A DNA stretch of 64,000 nucleotides, taken from Salinicola salarius. GTDB taxonomy: Bacteria; Pseudomonadota; Gammaproteobacteria; Pseudomonadales; Halomonadaceae. Position 1 is the stretch's first letter. Each line of letters begins with the position of its first letter. A program made the position numbers and the translations under genes. Shown one piece after another: positions 9,195 through 17,892 of this stretch. The stretch covers positions 121,387 through 185,386 of the forward strand of contig NZ_PZJT01000009.1 in NCBI RefSeq assembly GCF_003206135.1, given 5' to 3'. Under the pieces are notes generated by a model. It was not told where the DNA came from. It did no database searches and saw only the letters and a program-made list of their open reading frames with translations.

Positions 9195-10298
9195 ATGGCA
9201 TCCCCCAAGCTTTTCACGCCGCTCACGCTCGGCGAGCTGGAACTTCCCAATCGCATCGTCATCTCGCCAATGTGTCAGTACTCCGCCGATACGCATGGCA
9301 ACATGACCAGCTGGCATACCATCCACCTCGGCAACCTGGCGCTCTCCGGCGCCGGGCTGTTGATCATCGAGGCCTCGGCGGTCGCGCCGGAAGGGCGGAT
9401 CACGCCGGGCGATGTGGGTCTCTATTCGGACGACAACGAGCAGGCGATGGCGCGCGTGCTCGAGTCCGTGCGTGCCCATTCGCCGATGCCGATCGGTATC
9501 CAGCTCGGCCACGCCGGCCGCAAGGCCTCCTGCCAGGCGCCGTGGGAAGGCGGGGCGCAACTGGGGCTCGACGAGGGCGGTTGGGAAACGGTGGCGCCGT
9601 CCGCCGTGCCCTATTCGGAAGGCCAGCGTCCGCCGCAGGCGATGAGCCTCGATGATATCGAACGGCTCAAGGCGGATTTCGTCGCCGCGGCCAAACGCGC
9701 CGACCGTCTCGGCTTCGAACTGATCGAGCTGCACGCGGCTCACGGTTACCTGTTGCACGAGTTCCTGTCGCCGATCTCCAACCAGCGAGACGACGAATAC
9801 GGCGGCAGCCTGGAAAACCGCATGCGGTTGATTCTCGAGATCTTCGATGCCGTTCGCGAGGTATTTCCGAGCGAGAAGCCGGTGGGCATTCGCATCTCGG
9901 GCAGCGACTGGGTCGAAGGCGGCTGGGATCTGGAGCAGAGCGTCGCGCTGGCGCGAGCGCTTGATGCCCGCGGCTGCAGCTTCATCGACTGCTCCGGCGG
10001 TGGTCTCGATCCGCGCCAGGCGCTCGACGTCGGTCCCAACTATCAGGTGCCGTTCGCGCGCCGCATGAAGCAGGAAATCGCCATGCCGGTGATCGCGGTC
10101 GGCCTGATCACCGAGCCGGAGCAGGCCGAAGGCATCGTCTTCAGCGGCGAGGCAGACGCCGTCGCCCTGGCACGCGGCATTCTCTTCGATCCGCGCTGGC
10201 CGTGGCACGCCGCCGCCAGGCTCGGCGCCAGCGTGCACGCGCCGAAGCAGTACCTGCGCAGCCAGCCGCATACGCTGAAGAACCTGTTCGACGCCTGA
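9195..10298 (+). CDS. NADH:flavin oxidoreductase, old yellow enzyme family (YqjM/XenA-like)
   Basis: A 367-residue FMN TIM-barrel ene-reductase that reduces activated C=C bonds with NAD(P)H. PMCQYSA near residue 25 is the thermophilic-like subgroup signature (Cys tuning FMN). IQLGHAGRKAS, the substrate-binding pair in ELHAAHGYLLHEFLSP (H..H replacing H..N), and NQRDDEYGGSLENRMR with ARGILFDPRWPWHAA at the end are also present. The start at 9195 (MASPKLFTP) is preceded by AGGAAG; ten extra in-frame residues upstream are not family-like. It appears monocistronic; the physiological substrate is unknown. Confidence 0.92.
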   Translation: MASPKLFTPLTLGELELPNRIVISPMCQYSADTHGNMTSWHTIHLGNLALSGAGLLIIEASAVAPEGRITPGDVGLYSDDNEQAMARVLESVRAHSPMPIGIQLGHAGRKASCQAPWEGGAQLGLDEGGWETVAPSAVPYSEGQRPPQAMSLDDIERLKADFVAAAKRADRLGFELIELHAAHGYLLHEFLSPISNQRDDEYGGSLENRMRLILEIFDAVREVFPSEKPVGIRISGSDWVEGGWDLEQSVALARALDARGCSFIDCSGGGLDPRQALDVGPNYQVPFARRMKQEIAMPVIAVGLITEPEQAEGIVFSGEADAVALARGILFDPRWPWHAAARLGASVHAPKQYLRSQPHTLKNLFDA

Positions 10299-10331
10299 GC
10301 GTCATTCACGGGCGCATCACTCGCGGGAGTA

Positions 10332-12254
10332 TCATTGGCGGGGAGGCGAAGCGGCAGCGGCGTCGTCATCAGATGGCCTGAGCGCTTCGATCGCTTGCCT
10401 CGCGTCCTCCAGGCTGGTCGGATCGTCGATGGTCGAGGGCGTATCGAACGCCTCGCCATCGGCGATATGGCGCAACGCCTTGCGCAGGATCTTGCCCGAG
10501 CGGGTCTTGGGCAGGCGCTCGACCATCAACACCTGCTTGAAGCAGGCCACCGGGCCGATACGTTCTCGCACCAGTGCGACCAGCTCTTGCTCCAGCGTCG
10601 TCGTGTCGCCTTCGAAATCCGCCCTGGGAATGACCATTCCCAGCGGCAGTTGCCCCTTCAATGGATCCTGGGTGCCGATCACCGCGCACTCCGCCACCGC
10701 CGGATGCGAGCCGAGAACCTCTTCCATTTCCCCGGTAGAGAGCCGATGTCCGGCGACGTTGATCACATCGTCGGTACGTCCCATCACGAACAGATAGCCA
10801 TCCTCGTCGAAGTAACCGCTGTCTCCGCTGAGGTAGTAGCCGGGGTGCGCCTTCATGTACGCCTGCGCCATGCGTTCGGGATCGCCCCAGATGCCGCTCA
10901 GACAGGCCGGCGGTAGAGGGTGCTTGATCACGACGCTGCCGTGGGTAAGGGCGGGAACCTCTTCGCCCCGGCGATCGAGAATGCGCACGTCATAGCCCGG
11001 CACCGGCATGGTGGCCGAACCCGCCTTGGTCGGCATCGGCGTGAGTCCGAGCGGATTGGCGGCGATCGGCCAGCCGGTTTCGGTCTGCCACCAGTGATCG
11101 ATCACCGGCACTTGGAGGTGCGACTTCAGCCAGTGATAGGTCGGTGGATCGAGACGTTCGCCAGCGAGAAACAGCGATTCGAGTCTATGGATGTCGTACT
11201 CCGCCAGCAGCCGCGCATCGGGATCTTCTTTTCTCACCGCGCGGAAGGCGGTCGGTGCGGTAAAGAAGCTCTTCACGTTGTATTCCGAGATCAGCCGCCA
11301 GAAGGCGCCGGCATCGGGCGTGCGTACCGGCTTGCCTTCGTAGACGACGCTGCTGCAGCCAGCGAGCAGCGGAGCGTAGACGATGTAGGAGTGCCCCACG
11401 ACCCAGCCCACGTCCGAAGCGGAGAAGAACACCTCGCCCGGCGCCATCGCGTAGATCGCTTCCATCGAGTAATGCAGCGCCACGGCATAGCCGCCGGTAT
11501 CGCGTACCACGCCCTTGGGTTTGCCCGTGGTGCCGGAGGTATAGAGGATATAGAGCGGATCGGTGGCCGCGACTGCCACACAGTCCACCGGCCTGGCCGA
11601 TGCCATCGACTCCTCCCAGTCGTGGTCACCGGGGCCGAGCTCGGCGCGCACGGCGTCACGCTGCAGATAGAGGCAGCCTGACGGTGCATGGGCGCTGTGG
11701 CGGAGTGCGTCCGCCACGATCGGCTGATAAGGCACCACACGATCCACTTCGACACCGCAGGAAGCGCTGATCACCAGCTTGGGTCGCGCGTCGTCGATGC
11801 GCAGGGCCAGCTCGCGGGGGGAGAAACCGCCGAACACGACCGAATGGATGGCGCCGAGCCGGGCGCAGGCATACATCGCGATCAGTGCCTCCGGCACCAT
11901 CGGCATGTAGATCACCACCCGGTCGCCTTGGGTCACGCCAAGTTTTTGCAACGCACCGGCGCACAGCGCGACCTGGTCGCGCATCTCGCGGTAGGTCAGT
12001 TGCCGTTTGCCACGCGTCACCGGCGAGTCCCAGTAGATCGCGACCTGATCGCCTCGCCCCTGATCGACATGATGATCGAGGGCGGCATGGCAAAGGTTGA
12101 GCTCTCCGTCGGCGAACCAGCGGGCATGTCCTCCGTCGCCGGTGGTGAGTGCCTGGGTCGGAGGCCGGAACCAGGGGATACGCGCCGCCTGATGCATCCA
12201 GAAGGCGTTGGGGTCATCGAGCGAGCGGCGATAGTCGTCTTGATAGCGGTTCAT
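10332..12254 (-). CDS. prpE: Propionate--CoA ligase (propionyl-CoA synthetase)
   Basis: A 640-residue AMP-forming acyl-CoA synthetase that makes propionyl-CoA from propionate, CoA and ATP. Motifs: P-loop YTSGTTGKPKGVVRDTGG (the VVRD.GG continuation is typical of PrpE rather than Acs), SASDVGWVVGHSYIVYAPL, DHWWQTETGWP, YLSGDSGYFDEDGYLFVMGRTDD, and the acetylatable lysine motif PKTRSGKILRKALR near the C terminus. PrpE is usually about 630 residues. The ATG at 12254 was chosen; an upstream GTG at 12290 adds 12 residues. No prpBCD methylcitrate genes are adjacent, so it is a stand-alone copy. Confidence 0.9.
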   Translation of the reverse strand: MNRYQDDYRRSLDDPNAFWMHQAARIPWFRPPTQALTTGDGGHARWFADGELNLCHAALDHHVDQGRGDQVAIYWDSPVTRGKRQLTYREMRDQVALCAGALQKLGVTQGDRVVIYMPMVPEALIAMYACARLGAIHSVVFGGFSPRELALRIDDARPKLVISASCGVEVDRVVPYQPIVADALRHSAHAPSGCLYLQRDAVRAELGPGDHDWEESMASARPVDCVAVAATDPLYILYTSGTTGKPKGVVRDTGGYAVALHYSMEAIYAMAPGEVFFSASDVGWVVGHSYIVYAPLLAGCSSVVYEGKPVRTPDAGAFWRLISEYNVKSFFTAPTAFRAVRKEDPDARLLAEYDIHRLESLFLAGERLDPPTYHWLKSHLQVPVIDHWWQTETGWPIAANPLGLTPMPTKAGSATMPVPGYDVRILDRRGEEVPALTHGSVVIKHPLPPACLSGIWGDPERMAQAYMKAHPGYYLSGDSGYFDEDGYLFVMGRTDDVINVAGHRLSTGEMEEVLGSHPAVAECAVIGTQDPLKGQLPLGMVIPRADFEGDTTTLEQELVALVRERIGPVACFKQVLMVERLPKTRSGKILRKALRHIADGEAFDTPSTIDDPTSLEDARQAIEALRPSDDDAAAASPPRQ

Positions 12255-12402
12255 GCAAACCCCCGGAGGCAGTGATCGTTCCTCCACCACGGGGAGGCGT
12301 CAATGACACTCTAGGGCCGAAGCGAAGCTTTCAGACTTCAACCATCGGCTAATTTCGACGAATGGATGCGTAACGAGGCTCTCCGGCGGAGGAAGATTCT
12401 GC

Positions 12403-13098
12403 TCACACCGTGTCCTCGATCCGCCAGTTGACCGGCACTTCGGCAATGCTGGCCGACGGCGGCAGTTCCAGCAGCAGGCGAACGATGCGTGTGACGTCCT
12501 CGGGCTGAGTGACCTCCTCGGCGTCGACATCGGCACCCGCCGCCATGTCGGTGGCGACGAAGCCGGGGCAGATCGCGGTGGCGCGCACGCGGGTCTCGGC
12601 ACTGCAGTGACGCAGCCCATGGACGAACGCCTGTGCCGCGAACTTGCTCATGGCGTATAGCCCCGACCCCGCCGACCGCACCCGCTTGCCCGAAAGCGAC
12701 ACGATCGACACCACCTTGCCCTGCCGGGCGTCGACCAGATGCGGCCAGGCCTGCTGGGTCAGCAGCATCGGCGCCTTGGCGTTGACCGCCATGACCCGGT
12801 CGAATTCGTCGCCGTCCGCTTCCAGCACCGAAGCGCGGCTGAGCACGCCGGCGTTGTTGACCAGTGCATCGATACCGCCGAACACGCGTACCGTCTCCTC
12901 GACCCAGGATCGGGCGCTCTGCGAATCCAGCGCATCGTAGTGGCAGACCAGCCAGTCATTGCGCTCCGGGCGTTCGGCGGGCTCGGTCCGACAACCGAGG
13001 CTGACGCGCCAGCCGGCGGCGTGAAGAGTCTCGGCGATGGCGGCACCGATGCCGCGATTGGCACCGCTGACCATGACCACGGGGGCGTCGTTGGACAT
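12403..13098 (-). CDS. Short-chain dehydrogenase/reductase (SDR)
   Basis: A 231-residue classical SDR with a Rossmann fold. The cofactor loop is SGANRGIGAAIAETL near residue 11, the NNAG motif is NNAGVLSRA near 83, and the catalytic Ser and YxxxK are in SLSGKR and YAMSKFAAQAF near 150. The fragment CRTEPAER after strand 2 (Arg at the end) suggests NADP(H). Substrate is not evident. It lies downstream of the aminotransferase remnant on the same strand, 67 bp away, so it may once have belonged to that transcription unit. Confidence 0.86.
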   Translation of the reverse strand: MSNDAPVVMVSGANRGIGAAIAETLHAAGWRVSLGCRTEPAERPERNDWLVCHYDALDSQSARSWVEETVRVFGGIDALVNNAGVLSRASVLEADGDEFDRVMAVNAKAPMLLTQQAWPHLVDARQGKVVSIVSLSGKRVRSAGSGLYAMSKFAAQAFVHGLRHCSAETRVRATAICPGFVATDMAAGADVDAEEVTQPEDVTRIVRLLLELPPSASIAEVPVNWRIEDTV

Positions 13099-13165
13099 CT
13101 CTGGTTCCTCGAGTAGAGACGGAAGGTGGCGGGCCGAGTGACAGGCCGCCGACTTCCCGGTCAGC

Positions 13166-13300
13166 CTAGCGGGGCGTTGCCCATCCCGCGAGCGAAGCCG
13201 CCAGCGCGTCGCTCAGTCTGTCCACGTGCTCCCGGGCGAATACCAGCGGCGGGCGAATCTTGAGCACGTTGCCGTAGGGGCCGGTGGCGCTGATCAGCAC
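13166..13300 (-). pseudogene. C-terminal remnant of a class III (PLP) aminotransferase
   Basis: On the reverse strand from 13300 to a TAG at 13166 the reading is VLISATGPYGNVLKIRPP followed by LVFAREHVDRLSDALAASL and a short tail. This is the unmistakable end of ornithine/GABA-type class III aminotransferases (YGNVLKIRPPLVF). Upstream the frame meets a TGA three codons before Val, and homology stops abruptly, so over 90 percent of the gene is gone. It ends where a plus-strand remnant begins, which marks a deletion joint. Confidence 0.75.
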
Positions 13301-13309
13301 ACGGCGTCA

Positions 13310-13484
13310 AGCAGCAGGGTGGCGGGGCTTCCGCTCATTCTGGCGGACTCGGAATGGCGCGAAGGGCAACTGGTCCGAGCCCTCGAACCGGTCCGGGATA
13401 TTCCCGTCGAGATTCACACGACCCGCGCCAGGACTTCGCTGCCGGCTTTTGCCGAGGCGTTCTGGCAGCGCCTGACGACGTTGT
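13310..13484 (+). pseudogene. Possible C-terminal remnant of a LysR-type regulator
   Basis: The plus frame reads AGLPLILADSEWREGQLVRA, then PVEIHTTRARTSLPAFAEAF with WQRL at the end. The pattern of G-L-P-L then G-x-L-V-R and a closing amphipathic helix resembles the last 60 residues of a LysR effector domain. There is no start, helix-turn-helix or clean stop. It abuts the aminotransferase remnant back to back, as a divergent regulator would after loss of both 5' ends. The match is by eye and weak. Confidence 0.35.
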
Positions 13485-13543
13485 CTTCGACCGTCACTCT
13501 GCGTTCGAGCTTCCCTGAGCCGGATGCTCCGACGCCGGCCCCG

Positions 13544-14413
13544 TTACTCGCCTCCGATACGATCCAGCAACGCCATCTGTGCCTCGGGGATCTCCAGCGC
13601 CGCCGCTTCGATGTTCTCGCGCAGGTGCTCGGGCGATGACGTGCCCGGGATCAGCAGGATGTTGGGCGAGCGCTTGAGCAGCCACGCCAGCGCCACTTGC
13701 ATCGGCGTGGCGTCTAGCGTCCTGGCGACATCGGAGAGCGTGTCCGACTGCAAGGGTGTGAACCCGCCCAGCGGGAAAAACGGCACGTAGGGAATGCCGT
13801 CCGCGGCCAATTGATCGATCAACGCATCATCGGCGCGATTGGCCAGGTTGTACTGGTTCTGCACGCAGACGATGGGAACGATCTTCTGGCCATCGGCGAC
13901 CTGCGTGGCGGTGACATTGCTCAGCCCAATGTGCTTGATCAAACCGCGTTCGCGTAGCTCCGCCAGGGTCGTCAACGGCGCCTCCAGCGAGCCTTCCGCC
14001 GGCCCGTGGACGTCCAGCATGCTGCGCAGGTTGACGACTTCCATCTGCTCCAGCCCCAGATTGCGGAGGTTGTCTTCTACCGCCCGGGTCAGCTCGGCTG
14101 GCGAGAGCGCGGGCAGCCAGGCGCCGGTCTCGTCGCGTTGGGCGCTGACCTTGGTGACGATGCAGAGATCGTCGGGATAAGGGTGCAGTGCCTGCCGGAT
14201 CAGTTGGTTGGTGACGTGGGGGCCGTAGAAATCCGAGGTGTCGATATGATCGATACCGGCGGCGATGACCTCCTCGAGCACCTGCAACGCCCGTGCCGGA
14301 TCCCTGGGCGGACCGAACACGCCGGGGCCGGCGAGCTGCATGGCGCCGTAGCCCAGGCGCTTGACCCGACGATCGCCGAGGGCATATGTACCGGCCTTGT
14401 CGATGAGAGACAT
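13544..14413 (-). CDS. Aldo/keto reductase
   Basis: A 289-residue NADPH-dependent aldo/keto reductase TIM barrel. The catalytic tetrad is visible: D and Y in HIDTSDFYGPHVTNQLI near residue 58, K in IVTKVS near 87, but the usual catalytic His position reads NLRSM, so the His is not obvious. Cofactor-binding IPGTSSPEHLREN lies near the C terminus. AGGAG precedes the ATG. It is divergent from a LysR gene with 108 bp between them, the standard arrangement for a regulator and its target. Confidence 0.9.
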   Translation of the reverse strand: MSLIDKAGTYALGDRRVKRLGYGAMQLAGPGVFGPPRDPARALQVLEEVIAAGIDHIDTSDFYGPHVTNQLIRQALHPYPDDLCIVTKVSAQRDETGAWLPALSPAELTRAVEDNLRNLGLEQMEVVNLRSMLDVHGPAEGSLEAPLTTLAELRERGLIKHIGLSNVTATQVADGQKIVPIVCVQNQYNLANRADDALIDQLAADGIPYVPFFPLGGFTPLQSDTLSDVARTLDATPMQVALAWLLKRSPNILLIPGTSSPEHLRENIEAAALEIPEAQMALLDRIGGE

Positions 14414-14521
14414 GGTTCACTCCTGTGTCGAATAGGGGATGTCGGACGGTTTTATCGTAGACCTCTCGATGCTGTGCGACTATTCCAGCCAATCGATACA
14501 GGTCGTACGGAGAAATGCACA

Positions 14522-15421
14522 ATGAGCGCCGATCTCAGCGATCTTCAGATCGTGCTGGCCGTTGCCAAGGCCAAGGGCTTTCGCGAAGCGGCGCGGCTGA
14601 CCGGCAGTAGCCCATCACGCTTGAGCGATGCGGTGCGGCGTGCGGAGACCGCACTCGGCATTCGACTGTTCCATCGCACCACCCGGGCGGTGACGCTGAC
14701 GCGAGCCGGCGAGGCGCTGGTGGCGCGCTTGTCGCCCGCGCTGGCGGAGGTGGAAAGCGCGCTGGATGCGGTCAACGGCTTCAAGGATCGCCCGGCCGGT
14801 ACGCTGCGGCTCAACGTGCCGGTCAGCGCATCGAGACTGGTGCTGCCCTCGATCCTGCCCGACTTCCTCAAGGCCTACCCGGAGATCCGCGTGGAGATCA
14901 CCGCCGACAGCGCGGTGACCAATATTCTCGCGGCGGGATACGATGCCGGTATTCGCTACGATGAGCGCCTCGAGCAGGACATGATCGCCGTGCCCATCGG
15001 CCCGCGCGAGCAGCGTTTCGCGCTGGTCGCGTCGCCCGACTATCTGGCCCGCTGCGGCACCCCCGAACATCCCCGCGATCTGCTCGACCACGCCTGCATT
15101 TACGGCCGTTTCACCAATGGCAACCTGGCGGTCTGGGAGTTCGAAAAAGGCGAAGAGCTGATCCGTATCGAGCCCCATGGGCCATTGGAGGTCAGTATCG
15201 GTGGCGGGGTCGATCTCGGCGTCGACGCCGCGCGGCAGGGCGTCGGCCTGATCATGCTGTTCGAGCAGTGGCTCCGGCCCGACCTGGAAAGCGGTGCGTT
15301 GATGCCGGTACTCGAACCCTGGTGGCCACGGTTTTCCGGCCCTTATCTCTACTACGCCGATCGCCGGCTGGTACCCGCACCGCTGCGCGCCTTCATCGAC
15401 TTCATCCGCGATCGCGACTAG
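14522..15421 (+). CDS. LysR-family transcriptional regulator
   Basis: A 299-residue regulator. The N-terminal winged helix (FREAARLTGSSPSRLSDAVRRAETALGIRLFHRTTR) spans about 18-55, followed by the linker helix and an effector domain with RLNVPVSASRLVLPSILPDFL. GGAGA lies 8 bases before the ATG. It is transcribed away from the aldo/keto reductase and probably controls it from the shared 108 bp spacer; the effector is unknown. Confidence 0.92.
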   Translation: MSADLSDLQIVLAVAKAKGFREAARLTGSSPSRLSDAVRRAETALGIRLFHRTTRAVTLTRAGEALVARLSPALAEVESALDAVNGFKDRPAGTLRLNVPVSASRLVLPSILPDFLKAYPEIRVEITADSAVTNILAAGYDAGIRYDERLEQDMIAVPIGPREQRFALVASPDYLARCGTPEHPRDLLDHACIYGRFTNGNLAVWEFEKGEELIRIEPHGPLEVSIGGGVDLGVDAARQGVGLIMLFEQWLRPDLESGALMPVLEPWWPRFSGPYLYYADRRLVPAPLRAFIDFIRDRD

Positions 15422-15480
15422 CGTTCCCGGCGGCGTGATGACGTATCCTGCTCCTTTCCGCTGTTTCTCCGGAGCCTTTC

Positions 15481-16413
15481 ATGCGCATGTCGCCGCTGCC
15501 GCCGCTCAATGCCCTGATCGCTTTCGAAGCGGCCGTGAGACATATGAGCTTCACGCGAGCCGCCGCCGAGCTGAGCCTGTCCCAGAGCGCGGTGAGCCGT
15601 CAGATCGTTCACCTCGAGCAGTTCCTCGGGCGAAAGCTGTTCGTCCGCGAGCAGCGACGACTGGCACTGACGCGCGCGGGGGAGACTTACGCGCTGCAGG
15701 TACGCTCTATCCTGGACGACTGCGTGAATGCGACTGCCGAGGTAATGAAGAGCACCGGCGAAAACGAGATCACCGTCGCCTGTACCGCCGGGGTGGCGCA
15801 GTTCTGGATGGTGCCCAGGTTGGGCCGGTTTCGGCGCCAGTACCCCAATATCAAGCTGCGTCTGATCGTCCGTGATGGGGTAACGTCGCTGTCGTCCTTC
15901 GAGTTCGATATCGGGCTGTATTACCTCAAGCAGGCGGCGCTGCCGGGTTTCGAGACCACCTACCTAATCCCCGAGAAAGTGTTCCCTGTCTGTGCGCCCG
16001 ACTATCTGACAGCGTGCCGCGAGCGTCATGGGCTGGCACCGGGAGCGAAATTGACGCCGGAGCAGTTGAGCGAAGAGACGCTGCTGGTACTCGAGGATGC
16101 CCAGAGCCTGTGGATCTCCTGGCGTGACTGGTTCCGCTACCACCAGTTGCCCACGGTCGGTCTGAACAACGCCATCGCCTTCAACCACTACCCGCCGCTG
16201 GTGGAGATGGCGGCGCTTGGCGAGGGCGTCGTGCTGGGGTGGCAGCACATCATCGACAGCCAGATCGACGGTGGCCGTCTGGTCCGAGCGACGGATCACT
16301 GGGCGAGCCATGGCGGTGGATATTTTTTGATCACCCCGGAAGAGCGTCGCGAAAATGTCGCGACTCGCCGCTTCAAGCGCTGGCTGCTGGAAATGGCCCC
16401 GCAGGAGGGTTGA
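15481..16413 (+). CDS. LysR-family transcriptional regulator, GcvA-like
   Basis: A 310-residue regulator. PPLNALIAFEAAVRHMSFTRAA at the N terminus and LSLSQSAVSRQIVHLEQFLGRKLFVR are typical of the GcvA/AmpR subgroup. The effector domain begins at about residue 95. It precedes an amidohydrolase and a sodium:solute symporter on the same strand but is separated from them by a terminator, so it could regulate them in cis from its own transcript. Confidence 0.92.
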   Translation: MRMSPLPPLNALIAFEAAVRHMSFTRAAAELSLSQSAVSRQIVHLEQFLGRKLFVREQRRLALTRAGETYALQVRSILDDCVNATAEVMKSTGENEITVACTAGVAQFWMVPRLGRFRRQYPNIKLRLIVRDGVTSLSSFEFDIGLYYLKQAALPGFETTYLIPEKVFPVCAPDYLTACRERHGLAPGAKLTPEQLSEETLLVLEDAQSLWISWRDWFRYHQLPTVGLNNAIAFNHYPPLVEMAALGEGVVLGWQHIIDSQIDGGRLVRATDHWASHGGGYFLITPEERRENVATRRFKRWLLEMAPQEG

Positions 16414-16439
16414 GCGCCCGTCGAAATCGATGCGCTCAC

Positions 16440-16460
16440 CGCATGCTGGCATGCGTTTTT
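16440..16460 (+). terminator. Rho-independent terminator after the GcvA-like regulator
   Basis: A 7 bp perfect stem (CGCATGC, 16440-16446, and GCATGCG, 16449-16455) with a two-base apex, so effectively a shorter stem and tetraloop, is followed by TTTTT. Confidence 0.6.
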
Positions 16461-16546
16461 AGCGCTTTTCAGGGGATCGAGGCGCTGGGTAGGCTCAAGC
16501 CGTATTCGAGTGACTATCACAACAACGTCTCCCAAGAGCCCGATCC

Positions 16547-17815
16547 ATGACCGAACTCTCTTCCGCACTCTCCTCGCAAGCCGTCCTGTTCCGTAACGCC
16601 AACCTGGTCGACGGTTCGTCTCCGCAGCCCCGAGTCGGCGTGCATGTCCTGGTCGAGGACGGCCGCATCGTCCAGGTTTCCGAAACGCCAATAGAAGCGC
16701 CCAGCGACGCCCGCGTGATCGACCTCGAAGGGCGTACGCTGATGCCCGGCCTGATCGATTGTCATGTCCACGTCATCGCGACCACGGCCGATCTCGGCGC
16801 CAACGCGCTGCTGCCCGATGCGCTGGTCGCCGCCCGCGCCACACCGATCCTGAAGGGCATGTTGATGCGCGGCTTCACCACGGTGCGCGATGTGGGCGGT
16901 GCCGATCGCGGCATTCAGCAGGCCGTGGCGGAAGGACACTTCGTCGGTCCGCGGCTGGTGATCTGTGGCAAGGCGCTCTCCCAGACCGGCGGCCACAACG
17001 ATTACCGCGGCTTCTATGACGAGCGTGACGACCAGTACCAGACCCGCCGCCTCGGTTCGATGGGGCGCATCTGTGACGGCGTCGAATCGGTGCGCCGCGC
17101 GGTGCGCCAGGAGATCAAGGCTGGCGCGCAGTTCATCAAGGTGATGGCCAACGGCGGCGTCTCCTCGCCCAGCGATCCGATCGATTTTCTGAGCTTCTCG
17201 GTGGACGAGCTCAGGACGATCGTCGAGGAAGCCAGCAACGCCCAGACCTACGTCAGCGCGCACCTGTACACCGACGAGGCGATCCGACGTGCCGTCGAGG
17301 CCGGGGTGCGCTCGCTCGAACACTGCAACCTGATCGAGGCGGACACGGCCAGACTCGCGGCCGAACGCGGCGCCATGGCCTGCCCGACGCTGGTGACTTA
17401 CGAGCGGCTCAAGATCGAGGGGGCCGACTATGGGCTCAAGCCAGAGTCAGTCGCCAAGATCGACGACGTCCGCCTGGCGGGGCTGGAGAGCCTGGTCACC
17501 ATGCGCGAGGCGGGGCTGGAGATGGCCTACGGCACCGATCTGCTCGGCGAGATGCACCCGCATCAGTCGGAAGAGTTCGTGATTCGCTCCCAGGTACTGC
17601 CACCCCACGAGGTGATCCGCAGTGCTACCGCGACGGCGGCCAAACTGCTGCGCATGGAAGGCGAGATCGGGTGCATCGCGCCGGGGGCGCAAGCGGATCT
17701 GATCGTGGTCGATGGCAATCCGCTGGAAGACATGAGCCTGCTGACCGGCCAGGGCAAGCACCTGTCGCTGATCATGCAGGGTGGACGCGCGATCAAGGAC
17801 CAGCTGAGTCAGTAA
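16547..17815 (+). CDS. Metal-dependent amidohydrolase family protein
   Basis: A 422-residue TIM-barrel hydrolase of the imidazolonepropionase/prolidase-like group. GRTLMPGLIDCHVHVIA near residue 65 supplies the HxH metal pair. AGAQFIKVMANGG near 190 contains the lysine expected to be carboxylated. VSAHLYTDEA near 230 and LEHCNLI near 255 supply further His ligands, and MAYGTDLLGEMHP the catalytic Asp. Substrates in the group are imides, dipeptides or cyclic amides; none can be chosen here. It is followed after 77 bp by a sodium:solute symporter, probably the substrate importer. Confidence 0.88.
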   Translation: MTELSSALSSQAVLFRNANLVDGSSPQPRVGVHVLVEDGRIVQVSETPIEAPSDARVIDLEGRTLMPGLIDCHVHVIATTADLGANALLPDALVAARATPILKGMLMRGFTTVRDVGGADRGIQQAVAEGHFVGPRLVICGKALSQTGGHNDYRGFYDERDDQYQTRRLGSMGRICDGVESVRRAVRQEIKAGAQFIKVMANGGVSSPSDPIDFLSFSVDELRTIVEEASNAQTYVSAHLYTDEAIRRAVEAGVRSLEHCNLIEADTARLAAERGAMACPTLVTYERLKIEGADYGLKPESVAKIDDVRLAGLESLVTMREAGLEMAYGTDLLGEMHPHQSEEFVIRSQVLPPHEVIRSATATAAKLLRMEGEIGCIAPGAQADLIVVDGNPLEDMSLLTGQGKHLSLIMQGGRAIKDQLSQ

Positions 17816-17821
17816 AGTTCC

Positions 17822-17845
17822 CCGGGACCGTCAACGCGGTCCCGG
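17822..17845 (+). other. Intercistronic stem-loop between amidohydrolase and symporter
   Basis: CCGGGACCG (17822-17830) and CGGTCCCGG (17837-17845) form a perfect 9 bp stem with a six-base loop, beginning 6 bases after the amidohydrolase stop. No T run follows, so it is more likely an mRNA-stabilising or partial attenuating hairpin than a full terminator. Confidence 0.5.
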
Positions 17846-17892
17846 CAGCGAATCCGACAACAGATAATAATCACAATCAGGAGGCTGCGATC

